Assembly (NCBI GenBank): GCA_963728825.1
Contig: CAVSLA010000004.1
Location: forward strand, 1,426,001-1,490,000
Direction of reading: 5' to 3'
Length of the DNA stretch: 64,000 nucleotides
Source of the DNA: CAVREM01 sp963728825
GTDB lineage: Bacteria; Acidobacteriota; Vicinamibacteria; Vicinamibacterales; CAVVIG01
Positions 8,965-20,275 of the stretch are shown here, piece after piece. The translations under genes were made by a program, and so were the position numbers. Under the pieces are notes generated by a model that searched no databases, was not told where the DNA came from, and saw only the letters and a program-made list of their open reading frames with translations. Within the stretch, counting starts at the first letter, position 1, and each line of letters starts with the position of its first letter.

Positions 8965-9332
8965 ACATCTGGCTGGATGTCGCCTGTCTGTTCAAGACGC
9001 GCTCGGAAGCCCAGAAGGCGTGCCGAACCGGCAAGGTCGACGTCAACGCCCAGACGGCAAAACCGAATCGCTTGCTTCGGGTCGGCGACGAGCTGACGAT
9101 CGGTCGCCCGTTCGGCCGGAAGCAGCGGCTCGTCGTGAAGGGGCTCGCCGACAGACACGTCGCAAAGGCCGACGCGCGTCAGCTCTACGACGATCTCACG
9201 CCCAAACCAACCGCGGAAGAAATCGAGATGAGAAGGGCCGAGCGGATATATCGCGCGGCCGTCACGCCGCCGCGCGCGCCGGACAAGCGCGACCGCCGCG
9301 CTCGTCGGAAGATCAAGGAGCGCGGCTCATGA
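8943..9332 (+). CDS. S4-domain RNA-binding protein (Hsp15-like)
   Basis: The 129-residue protein carries one S4 RNA-binding domain near its start (VRLDIWLDVACLFKTRSEAQKACRTGKVDVN, then RVGDELTI). A helical, very basic C-terminal tail follows (residues 90-129, RRAERIYRAAV...RDRRARRKIKERG). This is the layout of Hsp15/RqcH-pathway S4 proteins that bind stalled large ribosomal subunits, so a role in ribosome rescue or rRNA binding is likely. The likeliest start is GTG at 8943, which overlaps the permease gene by 22 bases; no in-frame ATG lies nearby. The stop codon TGA (9330-9332) touches the AATTTACAATTG repeat that follows. Confidence 0.85.
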   Translation: MDDSVRLDIWLDVACLFKTRSEAQKACRTGKVDVNAQTAKPNRLLRVGDELTIGRPFGRKQRLVVKGLADRHVAKADARQLYDDLTPKPTAEEIEMRRAERIYRAAVTPPRAPDKRDRRARRKIKERGS

Positions 9333-9365
9333 ATTTACAATTGTGAATTTACAGTTGTAAATTCC
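9330..9365. repeat. AATTTACAATTG-word element between convergent genes
   Basis: GAATTTACAATTG, GAATTTACAGTTG and GTAAATTC words give a short AT-rich imperfect palindrome in a GC-rich context. It abuts the S4 gene stop and encodes the last residues (EFTTVNSQL) and stop codon of the convergent debranching-enzyme gene. Copies lie at 23669-23703 and 54428-54496. Confidence 0.85.
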
Positions 9366-11437
9366 GGAGCGGTGTTGGCTTGTTCGAGTTGTGAGAGTTT
9401 CACCCATGAACGCAGGAGCTCGGCGACACTCCACGCCTGAGCAATGCAGCCGCGTGGGGTGTAGGGCGGCTCCGCATCAAAGATCTCGCTGACCGATCCG
9501 ATGCACGCCTCATCGAGATGCGCGACGAACCCGTCGAGCGCGCGCCAGGCGCCGGGAATGTCGTCCGGATAGACCTTCAACCAGGCGTCGATGAACGGAC
9601 CGACCAGCCACGCCCAGACCGTTCCCTGGTGATAGGCCGCGTCACGCGTCCGGAGATCACCGTAATAGCGCGGCTTGAAATCCGGATCGGCCGGCGCCAG
9701 CGACCGCAGGCCGACCGGCGTCAAGAGTCGATCGCGCACCGTACGCATCACATGCTGCCAACGGTCCCTCGTCAGGACCGGGTGTTCGAGAGAGATGGCC
9801 AGCAGCTGGTTGGGCCGGCACTTCGGGTCGACTCCGTCCTGCTCGGCGTCGATCACATCGTAGAGGTAACCGCCGGCCGCGTACCAGAATCGCTCGTTGA
9901 ACGACCTGCTGACCCGGTCGGCCCGTGCGCTGTATTGGTGCCCGTCCGGATCACCGAACCCGTGCGCCCACTGTTCCATCAGACGCAGCGCGTTGTACCA
10001 GAGCGCGTTGATCTCGACCGCCTTGCCTCGACGGGGCGTGACCACCCAGTCGTCGACCTTGGCGTCCATCCACGTGAGCTGATAGCCGGGGGCACCCTGG
10101 ACGAGCAGCTCGTCGCCGGGGTCGACGTGAATGCCGAAGCGAGTTCCCAGGATGTGCGCCTGGACGATGTTCTTGAACGTCGGGTAGAGCGCGGCGAGGG
10201 TCTGCTGGTCGTTCGTCGCGAGGACATAGCGATGGACAGCCTGAAAGAACCACAACGTGGCGTCGGCGGTGTGGTACAGCCCTTCCTTCTCCCCTTCGGG
10301 AAACATGTTCGGAATGAGACCGTCCCGCACGTAATGCGCGAAGGTGCGGAGGATGTATGCCGCTTCGGTGGCACGGCCCGTGGTGAGCGTCAGCCCCTCA
10401 AGACTGATCATCGTGTCGCGGCCCCAGTCGGTGAACCAGTGATAGCCAGCGATGACGGTGCGGACATCATCGCCCGAGGCACGGGCGCGCGCCACGTCTT
10501 CGGTGCGGCCGGCAGGCGTAATGATGAACTGATCCGCTGCGAGCACAAGCTCCGCGGGCGTGCCCTGTCGAGCGCCGGCAACGGCTGCCGCAATCAACCG
10601 CTGCCGGCGATTCCGTTCTGCTGTGAGCGCCTCCTCGGACGTGAGCACATGGACGGCCTCGAACGGCTCGGTGGACGCGACCAGCGCGGCGCGTTCCCCT
10701 TTCCGTAGACGCAGGCGGTAATAGCCGGGACTCCAAAGGTCGCCGCGGGCCTGGTAGCCACGGTGCTCCTCCACCGGATACAGAACGCTCTCGAACCGCT
10801 TGCCTTTGAGGATGAAGGTGACATCGTCGGCCTGCAGCATCAGCCGGAGCGGCGGCAACGGACTGTCCTTCAGCACCAGCTCGTGCAGATCCGCGATGGC
10901 GCGAAACTCGTAGGGCCATCCGAGCGGCTCGCTGACCGGCGCCTCCTGCGCGCGAAAGTTCACAGAGGGGCGGATCCCGAGCTCGACCGTGTCGGCGCCG
11001 TCGAGAAGTTGGAACATCACGCGCACGGTGTTCTGCATATGCGTGAGGAACACCCGCGTTTCGATGATCAGTCCGCCGATGTCGTATTGCCAGACGGGCA
11101 GACCGGCCTCGAGACGAAACTCGATGAGGTAACCGGAGTCGGCGGTATCGGCCATCGGCAGCAGCTGCTCTCGTCCGCCGATCTCGATCCGCCGGCCATC
11201 GGGATAGCGCACCTGCGCTGCGAAGTGGCTCAACATGACCATGCGGCCAAGGGGTGCGGGGAGCGCCGCAATCAGGTAGCCGTGGTATCGCCGGGTGATG
11301 ACGCCGGAAATGGTTCCCGAAGCATAGCCACCCAGGCCGTTGGTCACGAGCCATTCGCGAGTGCCCAGCGCTTCGCCGGACGCACCGGCCGGCGGCCAGG
11401 TGATTCGGCGTAACGGTTCGACGCTCGCGGGCTTCAT
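9335..11437 (-). CDS. Glycogen-debranching enzyme, archaeal/bacterial single-domain-pair type
   Basis: The 700-residue product has the N-terminal GDE domain (LVTNGLGGYASGTISGVITRRYHGYLIAA, about residues 35-65) and the C-terminal (alpha/alpha)6 amylo-alpha-1,6-glucosidase domain (YHWFTDWGRDTMISLEGLTLTTGR, NMFPEGEKEGLYHTADATLWFFQAVHRY, TWMDAKVDDWVVTPRRGKAVEINALWYNAL, YHQGTVWAWLVGPFIDAW). It would remove alpha-1,6 branches during glycogen or maltodextrin turnover in the cytoplasm. The start ATG at 11437 overlaps the treZ stop by four bases (ATGA), indicating coupled translation with trehalose synthesis. The upstream in-frame ATG at 11524 lies inside treZ and is unlikely. The C-terminal residues EFTTVNSQL and stop come from the adjoining repeat. 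Confidence 0.92.
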   Translation of the reverse strand: MKPASVEPLRRITWPPAGASGEALGTREWLVTNGLGGYASGTISGVITRRYHGYLIAALPAPLGRMVMLSHFAAQVRYPDGRRIEIGGREQLLPMADTADSGYLIEFRLEAGLPVWQYDIGGLIIETRVFLTHMQNTVRVMFQLLDGADTVELGIRPSVNFRAQEAPVSEPLGWPYEFRAIADLHELVLKDSPLPPLRLMLQADDVTFILKGKRFESVLYPVEEHRGYQARGDLWSPGYYRLRLRKGERAALVASTEPFEAVHVLTSEEALTAERNRRQRLIAAAVAGARQGTPAELVLAADQFIITPAGRTEDVARARASGDDVRTVIAGYHWFTDWGRDTMISLEGLTLTTGRATEAAYILRTFAHYVRDGLIPNMFPEGEKEGLYHTADATLWFFQAVHRYVLATNDQQTLAALYPTFKNIVQAHILGTRFGIHVDPGDELLVQGAPGYQLTWMDAKVDDWVVTPRRGKAVEINALWYNALRLMEQWAHGFGDPDGHQYSARADRVSRSFNERFWYAAGGYLYDVIDAEQDGVDPKCRPNQLLAISLEHPVLTRDRWQHVMRTVRDRLLTPVGLRSLAPADPDFKPRYYGDLRTRDAAYHQGTVWAWLVGPFIDAWLKVYPDDIPGAWRALDGFVAHLDEACIGSVSEIFDAEPPYTPRGCIAQAWSVAELLRSWVKLSQLEQANTAPEFTTVNSQL

Positions 11438-13383
11438 GCGGTCCGGCGCCGCACGGGTCCGGACGCCAGCGTCCGCTCGCTGGTCGGCGCCAGGACGATG
11501 GCCGTTTCCGCGGTCAGGAACCATCCGCCTTCAATCGCCAGCTGCGGTGTGCCTCCCCCTCCGTAACGTGGATCCTCGCTCGACCAGTCCACTGTCCACG
11601 TGTGGCCGGGCGGCGGCGCCACGAGCGGTTCCGCGAACGACGGCCGCTTGAGATCGGCGCCGAGATTGACGATGAGCAACCGTGTCTCTGTTGGATCCTC
11701 GGTGAGGTATCGAAGGACGAAGGCGGCCTCGGACAGGACCGCGCCGTCCACGCCGTGAGGACGTTGGCTCCGGAACGCCACGGTCCCACGGCGCATCGAC
11801 AGCAGGTCTCGATGCAGCGTGTAGACCGGTGCGTTGGTTTCTCGCTCGGCGAAGTCGAGCTTGCAACGGACGAAGTTGCGCTCATCGCCCGGATCGTCGA
11901 GGGCGTGGCTGCGCCCGTAAGCGTCGATGCTGGGAAACTGGCTGAGAAACTCGGCGCGCCCTTTCCGGACGGCTGCCGCGAGGTCGTCTTCGAAGTCGGC
12001 GAAGTAGAGAAACGGACTGGAGGCGGCGAATTCCTGACCCTGAAACAGCATCGGCGTGCCGGGCAGCAGCAGCAGCAGCGCCGTCATCGCCCGCCACTTC
12101 GCGGGGCTGGTCAGCGCGTGGCCGCGCAAGCCGCGCGCGGCGTTGGCAATCTGATCGTGATTCTGCAGGAAGACCACGCATTGCCCCGGCGCCAGGTCGA
12201 GCGCCGGCCGGCCGCGTGTCTGCTGTTGCCAGTGATAGAACTGGCCCTGGAACAGGAAGCCGTATTTGGCCGCCGAGATCAGCTCCTGCGGGCGCCCGGT
12301 GGTGTCGCTGTAGTACGCCTCGCTGCGACCGGTCAGCGCGACCATCGCACTGTGATGGAAATCGTCGTTCCACAAGGCATCGAGACCGTATCCGCCCTGC
12401 TCGGTCGTTCGTACGAGCCGCGCATCCTGCGGTTCGTTTTCCGCGACGATGATCGTGCGCCGGCCGGCGGCCTTCTCCCGAACGCGCTCCGCAATCGCAG
12501 TCATGATGTTCTTCAGCGACTGATCGAAGATCTGCTGCGTGGCATCGAGACGGAGACCATCGATGTGAAACTCGTCAACCCAATACCCGGCGTTGGCGAC
12601 GAAGAAGTCCCGGACCGGTCCCGCGTTGTCGCCGTCGAAATTGATCGCCTCGCCCCACTCGTTCTCGTAGCGGTCGGTGAAGTACGCAGCAGAGAACGCC
12701 CGCAGGTAGTTGCCGACCGGACCAAGATGGTTGTAGACGACGTCGAGGATCACGCCGACTCCGAGCGCATGGGCCCGGTCGACGAAGGTCCGCAGATCGT
12801 CCGGCGAGCCGTACCCGTGGTAAGGGGCGAAGAGATCGACGCCGTCGTAGCCCCAGCCGAATCGGCCCTCGAATTCCGCGACCGGCATGACCTCGATCAC
12901 CGTGATTCCGCACCGCGCCAGCTCGGGAAGTTCAGCGGCGGCGGCCGCCCAGGTGCCCTGCTGCGTAAACGTCCCTGTATGAAGCTGGTACAGCACCTGG
13001 CCCGGGAGCGACACTCCGGTCCACGTCGCATCGGTCCACGCAAAGGCGTCCGGGTCGACGATCTCGGACGGACCATGAGGACCCTCCGGCTGGAAACGCG
13101 AAGCCGGGTCCGGGTACAGCCGATCGGATCCATTCACTCGAAAGGCGTAGCGAACGCCGGCCTTTCCCGAGGCTTCTCCCGAAAAATGCCCGTCGTCTTC
13201 GCGCGCCAGCGCGATCGATCGCCCGTCCAGCACCAGCTCGAGTTTCTCGGCTGCCGGAGCCCACACCCTGAAGTGGACGAGCCCCTCAGAGACGACTTCG
13301 GCGCCGACGTGGAGACGCCTGGCCCGGCGCGTACTGACGCCGGAACCTGGTTCGATGGAGGTGTTGTTGGGAGCGGCCGACAT
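11434..13383 (-). CDS. treZ: Maltooligosyl trehalose trehalohydrolase
   Basis: This 649-residue GH13 enzyme releases trehalose from maltooligosyl-trehalose in the TreY/TreZ pathway. An N-terminal beta-sandwich (VHFRVWAPAAEKLELVLDG) precedes the barrel. The four conserved GH13 regions are visible: VILDVVYNHLGP, HIDGLRLDATQQI (nucleophile Asp), TIIVAENEP (acid Glu) and VVFLQNHDQIAN (transition-state Asp). The Glu spacing and the GWGYDGVDLFAPYHGYG segment are typical of TreZ rather than GlgB. TreY is not in the window. The debranching enzyme follows with coupled translation and would supply linear maltodextrin, so together they link glycogen to trehalose, an osmo- or desiccation protectant. The terC gene ends 42 bases upstream on the same strand. 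Confidence 0.93.
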   Translation of the reverse strand: MSAAPNNTSIEPGSGVSTRRARRLHVGAEVVSEGLVHFRVWAPAAEKLELVLDGRSIALAREDDGHFSGEASGKAGVRYAFRVNGSDRLYPDPASRFQPEGPHGPSEIVDPDAFAWTDATWTGVSLPGQVLYQLHTGTFTQQGTWAAAAAELPELARCGITVIEVMPVAEFEGRFGWGYDGVDLFAPYHGYGSPDDLRTFVDRAHALGVGVILDVVYNHLGPVGNYLRAFSAAYFTDRYENEWGEAINFDGDNAGPVRDFFVANAGYWVDEFHIDGLRLDATQQIFDQSLKNIMTAIAERVREKAAGRRTIIVAENEPQDARLVRTTEQGGYGLDALWNDDFHHSAMVALTGRSEAYYSDTTGRPQELISAAKYGFLFQGQFYHWQQQTRGRPALDLAPGQCVVFLQNHDQIANAARGLRGHALTSPAKWRAMTALLLLLPGTPMLFQGQEFAASSPFLYFADFEDDLAAAVRKGRAEFLSQFPSIDAYGRSHALDDPGDERNFVRCKLDFAERETNAPVYTLHRDLLSMRRGTVAFRSQRPHGVDGAVLSEAAFVLRYLTEDPTETRLLIVNLGADLKRPSFAEPLVAPPPGHTWTVDWSSEDPRYGGGGTPQLAIEGGWFLTAETAIVLAPTSERTLASGPVRRRTA

Positions 13384-13425
13384 GACCCGCCGCAGGCCGT
13401 GCAGAATCGATGCCCGGGAGCTACC

Positions 13426-14196
13426 TCAGCCTTTGCGGTCGGGCTGGTCGTCTGTCAGCAGCTCGCGCGCGGCCTCGTCGGCCTTGGTGCTGGGGGGCGC
13501 GTGGCCTTCTTCGTACCGCGCATACAGGAAGGCCGCCAGGAAGATGACGACGATGAGTCCGAGCGACAGCCATTTCGGAATCTCGAAGTGGATGTATCCG
13601 GCGCTGTGAAGATACTCGACCACCAGTTTGATGCCGACCCACGCGATGATGACGAACGCGCCGTCCACCAGCGCGGGATACCGCTCGATGATCGCCAGGA
13701 ACTGTCCGATGACCAGCCGCATGGCCACTATGCCAAGGACGCCTCCGGTGAGGATGACCCAGGTCTTCGAAGACATCGCGACGGCCACGAGAATCGAGTC
13801 GATCGCGAACACGATGTCGGTCAGCTCGACCTTCGCGACAGTTGCCCAGAAGGCCGACAGCCCCAGCATCGGTTTCGCTTTTGGCGGCGTCCGACGGGCC
13901 TCTTCCCCGCCGTGCTGCAGGAAATGGTGAATCGAGAGGTACAGGAGATACCCCGCGCCGGCCAGCTTCACCCAGCCAAGCTGGATCAGATAGACCGCCA
14001 GCAGAGTCGCGAGCCCGCGAAACACGAAGGCGCCGAGAATTCCGTAGCGGAGCGCCTGGCGCTGCTGGCTCTTCGGCAGCCCCAGAACCAGGACTGCCAG
14101 GACCATCGCGTTGTCTGCGCTGAGCAGACCTTCGAGGGCGATCAGCAGCCCGACGGTGACGAAGTCAGACGGTTCGAATACGAGGGTTTCCAGCAC
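13426..14196 (-). CDS. TerC-family integral membrane protein
   Basis: The 256-residue protein has about seven membrane segments and the TerC signatures LEGLLSADNAMVLAVLVLGLP (residues 21-41) and VELTDIVFAIDSILVAVAMS (about 123-142), whose acidic residues lie within helices. TerC/Alx/YkoY proteins export Mn2+ or support metal loading of exported proteins in several bacteria; which of these applies here is unknown. It is longer than the short TerC type, with an acidic C-terminal tail. It is divergent from hspR, and the shared upstream region contains the hspR operator/promoter. The gene lies in front of treZ on the same strand and may be co-transcribed with it. Confidence 0.9.
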   Translation of the reverse strand: MLETLVFEPSDFVTVGLLIALEGLLSADNAMVLAVLVLGLPKSQQRQALRYGILGAFVFRGLATLLAVYLIQLGWVKLAGAGYLLYLSIHHFLQHGGEEARRTPPKAKPMLGLSAFWATVAKVELTDIVFAIDSILVAVAMSSKTWVILTGGVLGIVAMRLVIGQFLAIIERYPALVDGAFVIIAWVGIKLVVEYLHSAGYIHFEIPKWLSLGLIVVIFLAAFLYARYEEGHAPPSTKADEAARELLTDDQPDRKG

Positions 14197-14223
14197 GCCG
14201 GGCTCCAGTATGCCTCAGGCAAA

Positions 14224-14252
14224 TTGACACGACTCGTATCAAGGCCTATATT
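14224..14252 (+). promoter_or_regulatory. hspR promoter with overlapping palindromic operator
   Basis: TTGACA (14224-14229), a 17-base spacer and TATATT (14247-14252) form a near-perfect sigma-70 promoter. Overlapping it is a 19-base palindrome, TTGACACGA-C-TCGTATCAA (14224-14242), with one mismatch, covering the -35 element and half the spacer. That position suits repression by the MerR/HspR-type product of the first gene of the unit. It is not the actinobacterial HAIR consensus. Confidence 0.75.
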
Positions 14253-14286
14253 TGAACCGGCGCAAGTTTTGAATGGCGGCGAGCGG

Positions 14287-14622
14287 ATGGACGACCTCTA
14301 TCTGATCAGCGTGGCGGCGCGGATGCTCGGCATGCATCCGCAGACTCTTCGTAAGTACGACCGCCTCGGGCTGATTCAACCGAGCCGCACGGTCGGGAGC
14401 ATGCGCGTCTACTCGCCAGACGAAATCGAGCGGCTGCGCGCGATCAAGCGGCTCGTCGACGACGCCGGCATCAATCTCGCGGGCGTCCAGCGTCTGTTGT
14501 CCATCGCGGAGGTGGTGCAGCGCATCCGGCCGCTCATGCGGGACGAGCCATTGAGCGCCCGCGAAGCGCGCCGCCTGTCGCTGGAAATCGAGCATCTCTC
14601 CAAAGTGTTGGGCCTCGATTAG
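14287..14622 (+). CDS. hspR: MerR-family heat-shock repressor HspR
   Basis: The 111-residue protein has an N-terminal MerR-type winged helix (YLISVAARMLGMHPQTLRKYDRLGLIQPSRT, then RVYSPDEIERLRAIKRLVDDAGINLAGVQRLL) and a short C-terminal helix, with no metal-binding cysteines. The MHPQTLRKYDRLGLI wording and the position ahead of a DnaJ homologue and clpB are typical of HspR, which represses chaperone genes and is relieved by misfolded protein. The ATG at 14287 is chosen because the conserved domain begins right after it and the promoter ends 34 bases upstream. The next gene starts two bases after this stop. The likely operator is the 19-base palindrome at 14224-14242. Confidence 0.9.
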   Translation: MDDLYLISVAARMLGMHPQTLRKYDRLGLIQPSRTVGSMRVYSPDEIERLRAIKRLVDDAGINLAGVQRLLSIAEVVQRIRPLMRDEPLSAREARRLSLEIEHLSKVLGLD

Positions 14623-14624
14623 CC

Positions 14625-15641
14625 ATGGAGTTCAAGGACTATTACTCGACGCTCGGCGTCGCGAAAACCGCCACGGAAAAAGAGATCAAGCAGGCGTTCC
14701 GGAAGCTGGCGCGCAAACACCATCCGGACGTCAATCCGGGCGACAAGTCCGCGGAAGCCAGGTTCAAGGAGCTCAACGAGGCGTACGAGGTGCTCGGCGA
14801 TCCGGCGAAGCGCCGCAAGTACGACGAGCTCGGCGCGAACTGGCGGATGTACGAGCAGGCCGGCGCGCCCGGCGCCGGCTCGCCCTTTGGCGGCGGTCCC
14901 TCCGGCGGGTGGAACGTGCAGTTCGAAGGCGGAGCACCGGGTGGCGGCTTCCGGACAATGACCGCGGACGAGATGCGGGAGATGTTCGGGGACCAGGATC
15001 CGTTCTCCGACTTCTTTCATACGTTTTTCGGCGGTCGTGTCGATCCGGACGATGCCGCGCGCCGCGGGCGGGGCGCCCGGGCGCGCGCCAGTCACCGCGG
15101 CCGTGACATCGAGTCCGAGATCACGCTCAGTCTGGAGGACGCCTTGCAGGGAGCGACGCGACAGTTGTCGCTCAAGACCGACGGCCACGCGCGCACCGTG
15201 CCGGTGCGCATTCCTGCCGGCGTGGGCGACGGGTCGCGAGTGCGGGTCGCGGGCGAAGGCGAACAGGGTACGGGGGGCGCACCGTCAGGGGACCTGTACC
15301 TGAGAATCCGACTGGCGCCACATCCGCGGTTCGAGCGGAAAGGCCGCGACCTGTATGTTCGCGTGCCGGTGCCGCTCACGACCGTCGTGTTGGGTGGCGA
15401 GGTCGACGTCCCCACCCTGAGCGGCCGAAACCTGCGGCTGCGCGTGCCGCCGACGACCCAGAACGGACAGGTGTTGAGACTGAAGGGACACGGGATGCCG
15501 GCCGTCGGCAAGCCCGAAGAGACCGGAGACCTGTACGCGACCGTGGACGTCGAGTTGCCGCGCGAACTGACGCCCGAGCAGCGGTCGCATTTCGAGGCAT
15601 TGAAGCAGCTGGAGAGCGGGTCGAAAAACTCCGCGGCGTAG
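14625..15641 (+). CDS. cbpA: DnaJ-class co-chaperone without zinc finger (CbpA type)
   Basis: The 338-residue protein has an N-terminal J domain (KDYYSTLGVAKTATEKEIKQ, HPD motif in RKHHPDVN, residues 5-70), a Gly/Phe-rich linker (about 80-125), and two C-terminal beta domains for client binding (residues 155-330). The CxxCxGxG zinc-finger repeats of DnaJ are absent, so it is the CbpA/DnaJ2 class. It would stimulate Hsp70, but no dnaK or grpE is nearby. It lies two bases after hspR and 37 bases before clpB, pointing to one stress operon. Its stop codon TAG is the first three bases of the TAGAACG heptad array that fills the gap to clpB. Confidence 0.92.
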   Translation: MEFKDYYSTLGVAKTATEKEIKQAFRKLARKHHPDVNPGDKSAEARFKELNEAYEVLGDPAKRRKYDELGANWRMYEQAGAPGAGSPFGGGPSGGWNVQFEGGAPGGGFRTMTADEMREMFGDQDPFSDFFHTFFGGRVDPDDAARRGRGARARASHRGRDIESEITLSLEDALQGATRQLSLKTDGHARTVPVRIPAGVGDGSRVRVAGEGEQGTGGAPSGDLYLRIRLAPHPRFERKGRDLYVRVPVPLTTVVLGGEVDVPTLSGRNLRLRVPPTTQNGQVLRLKGHGMPAVGKPEETGDLYATVDVELPRELTPEQRSHFEALKQLESGSKNSAA

Positions 15642-15676
15642 AACGTAGAACGTAGAACCTAGAACGAAGAACGTAG
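15639..15676. repeat. Five TAGAACG heptads between cbpA and clpB
   Basis: TAGAACG, TAGAACG, TAGAACC, TAGAACG, AAGAACG, TAG run without interruption. The first TAG is the cbpA stop codon and the array ends two bases before the clpB ATG, so it also occupies the ribosome-binding region of clpB. The word is shared with 1-100. Confidence 0.92.
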
Positions 15677-15678
15677 CT

Positions 15679-18291
<2,613 letters not shown>

Positions 18292-18307
18292 TGGAATTGC
18301 GGAGCGC

Positions 18308-20227
18308 ATGCCATCGAACCAGCCGACTCCTCGTCTGAATCCGCGCGGCGGTGACCGCCGTGGTCAGCGCCAGCTCGGCGGGCGCTCGCCGGCGTCGCTG
18401 TGGTACGGCCTCGCGTTCGTGCTGTTGTTCGCGGTGGCCCAGATGTACTGGCTGATGCCGAGGGGCCGCCCGCTTCACTACAGCGAATTCAAGGCGCTGT
18501 TGAAGAACGGCTCGGTCCAGGAAGTCACCATCGGCGAGCAGATCGTCCGCGGCGAGCTGAAGGTGCCGGTGCCTGGGGATCCCAGCGGCTCGCGGCAGTT
18601 CACCACGACTCGCGTCGACGATCCGCAGCTCACTCAGGAGCTCGAAGCGCAGCAGGTCAAGTACACCGGCGAGGTCGCGAACACCTGGCTGCCCGAGTTG
18701 CTCGGCTGGGTCATCCCGATCATTTTTCTCGTCGCCATCTGGACGTTCTTTTTCCGCCGGATGAGCGGCGCCGAAGGCGGCGTGATGTCGTTCGCGCGCA
18801 GCCGCGCCAAGATCTACGCCGACGACGAAGTGAAGGTGCGCTTCTCGGATGTCGCCGGGGTCGACGAAGCCGAGGACGAGCTCAAGGAGATCGTCGAGTT
18901 CCTGAAGAACCCGAAAAAGTACACCAATCTCGGCGGGCGGATTCCGAAAGGCGTTCTGCTGGTGGGACCGCCTGGCACCGGCAAGACGCTGCTGGCTCGC
19001 GCCGTGGCGGGCGAGGCGCATGTGCCGTTCTTCAGTTTGAGCGGCTCCGAGTTCGTCGAGATGTTCGTCGGGGTCGGCGCGGCGCGCATCCGCGACCTGT
19101 TCCAGCAGGCCGAAGCCAAGGCGCCCTGCATTGTCTTCATCGACGAGCTCGACGCGCTCGGCAAAGTCCGCGTGCAGAGTCCGGTCGGCAGCCACGAAGA
19201 GCGCGAGCAGACGCTCAACCAGCTGCTCGCGGAAATGGACGGCTTCGATTCGCGCAAGGGCGTGATCATCATGGGGGCGACCAACCGGCCCGAGGTGCTC
19301 GACCCGGCGCTGCTCCGGCCAGGGCGTTTCGATCGCCAGGTGCTGGTCGACAAGCCCGACATCAAGGGCCGCGAGGAGATCCTGCGGATACACGCCAAGG
19401 GCGTGAAGATCAGCCCGGACGTCGACATCAAGACCATCGCCGCGCGGACCGCCGGCTTCGCCGGCGCCGACCTGGCGAACCTGGTCAACGAGGCGGCGCT
19501 GCTGGCGGCGCGCAACGACAAGACCGCGGTCGACTCCAGGGACTTCGAGTCAGCGATCGATCGATTGATTGCCGGCCTCGAGAAGAAACGCGTGATGAGC
19601 ACCAAGGAACGGCAGATCGTCGCGTACCACGAGTCGGGCCATGCGATCGTCGCCACCGTGCTGCCCGGGCTCGACCCGGTGCACAAAATCTCGATCGTGC
19701 AGCGCGGGTTCGGCGCGCTCGGTTACACGATGCAGCTGCCGCTCGAAGACCGCTACCTGATGACGAGGGGCGATCTCCTGAGCCAGCTCGCGGTGCTGCT
19801 GGGCGGTCGCACCGCGGAAGAGATTGCGCTCGGCGAGATTTCCACGGGCGCTCATAACGATCTCCAGCGCGCGACCGATATCGCGCGCGCGATGGTCACC
19901 GAGTACGGGATGAGCGACGAGCTCGGCGCGATCAACTACGACGGCAACAAGCGCGCGCGATTCCTCGACATCCCGATGCCGCAGGAGCGCGGCCTCTATG
20001 GCGAGGACACCGCGCAGAAGATCGACGCCGAGATCAAGAGAATCCTCACCGACGCGCATGACAAAGCGCGCGAAATCCTCACCGGAAGGCGCGACGATCT
20101 CGACCGGGTCACCAGCCGGCTGCTCGAAGTGGAAGTGATGGAAGGCGCAGAGCTGCGGCAGCTGCTCGGAATCCCCGCCGCGGCGCGCCCCACGACCGAG
20201 ACGGTACCGCTGCCGGTCGCCGATTGA
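18308..20227 (+). CDS. ftsH: ATP-dependent zinc metalloprotease FtsH
   Basis: The 639-residue membrane-anchored AAA protease degrades misfolded membrane proteins and short-lived regulators. There are two N-terminal membrane segments (about residues 34-52 and 125-147) around a small periplasmic domain. The AAA domain follows with Walker A GPPGTGKT near 220-227, Walker B CIVFIDELDALG and the second-region-of-homology ATNRPEVLDPALLRPGRFDRQ. The M41 zinc site HESGH is near residue 440, with the third ligand in the later AHNDLQRATDIARAMVTEYGMS region. It starts 16 bases after clpB, so it is the last gene of the hspR-cbpA-clpB-ftsH unit. That places membrane proteolysis with cytosolic disaggregation. 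Confidence 0.97.
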   Translation: MPSNQPTPRLNPRGGDRRGQRQLGGRSPASLWYGLAFVLLFAVAQMYWLMPRGRPLHYSEFKALLKNGSVQEVTIGEQIVRGELKVPVPGDPSGSRQFTTTRVDDPQLTQELEAQQVKYTGEVANTWLPELLGWVIPIIFLVAIWTFFFRRMSGAEGGVMSFARSRAKIYADDEVKVRFSDVAGVDEAEDELKEIVEFLKNPKKYTNLGGRIPKGVLLVGPPGTGKTLLARAVAGEAHVPFFSLSGSEFVEMFVGVGAARIRDLFQQAEAKAPCIVFIDELDALGKVRVQSPVGSHEEREQTLNQLLAEMDGFDSRKGVIIMGATNRPEVLDPALLRPGRFDRQVLVDKPDIKGREEILRIHAKGVKISPDVDIKTIAARTAGFAGADLANLVNEAALLAARNDKTAVDSRDFESAIDRLIAGLEKKRVMSTKERQIVAYHESGHAIVATVLPGLDPVHKISIVQRGFGALGYTMQLPLEDRYLMTRGDLLSQLAVLLGGRTAEEIALGEISTGAHNDLQRATDIARAMVTEYGMSDELGAINYDGNKRARFLDIPMPQERGLYGEDTAQKIDAEIKRILTDAHDKAREILTGRRDDLDRVTSRLLEVEVMEGAELRQLLGIPAAARPTTETVPLPVAD

Positions 20228-20275
20228 GCCGAACGTATCAAGACGCGGCTGCCAGACGCGTACGACGAGATTCCA

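Noticed and set aside
14130..14223. yybP-ykoY Mn riboswitch upstream of terC
   Set aside because: The region upstream of the terC start is short and occupied by the hspR promoter/operator. No riboswitch-like paired elements were seen.
11602..14286. Very long plus-strand frame opposite treZ and terC, continuous with hspR
   Set aside because: The frame is open because of GC-rich codon mirroring. Only the last 111 codons (from ATG 14287) match a family and have a promoter.
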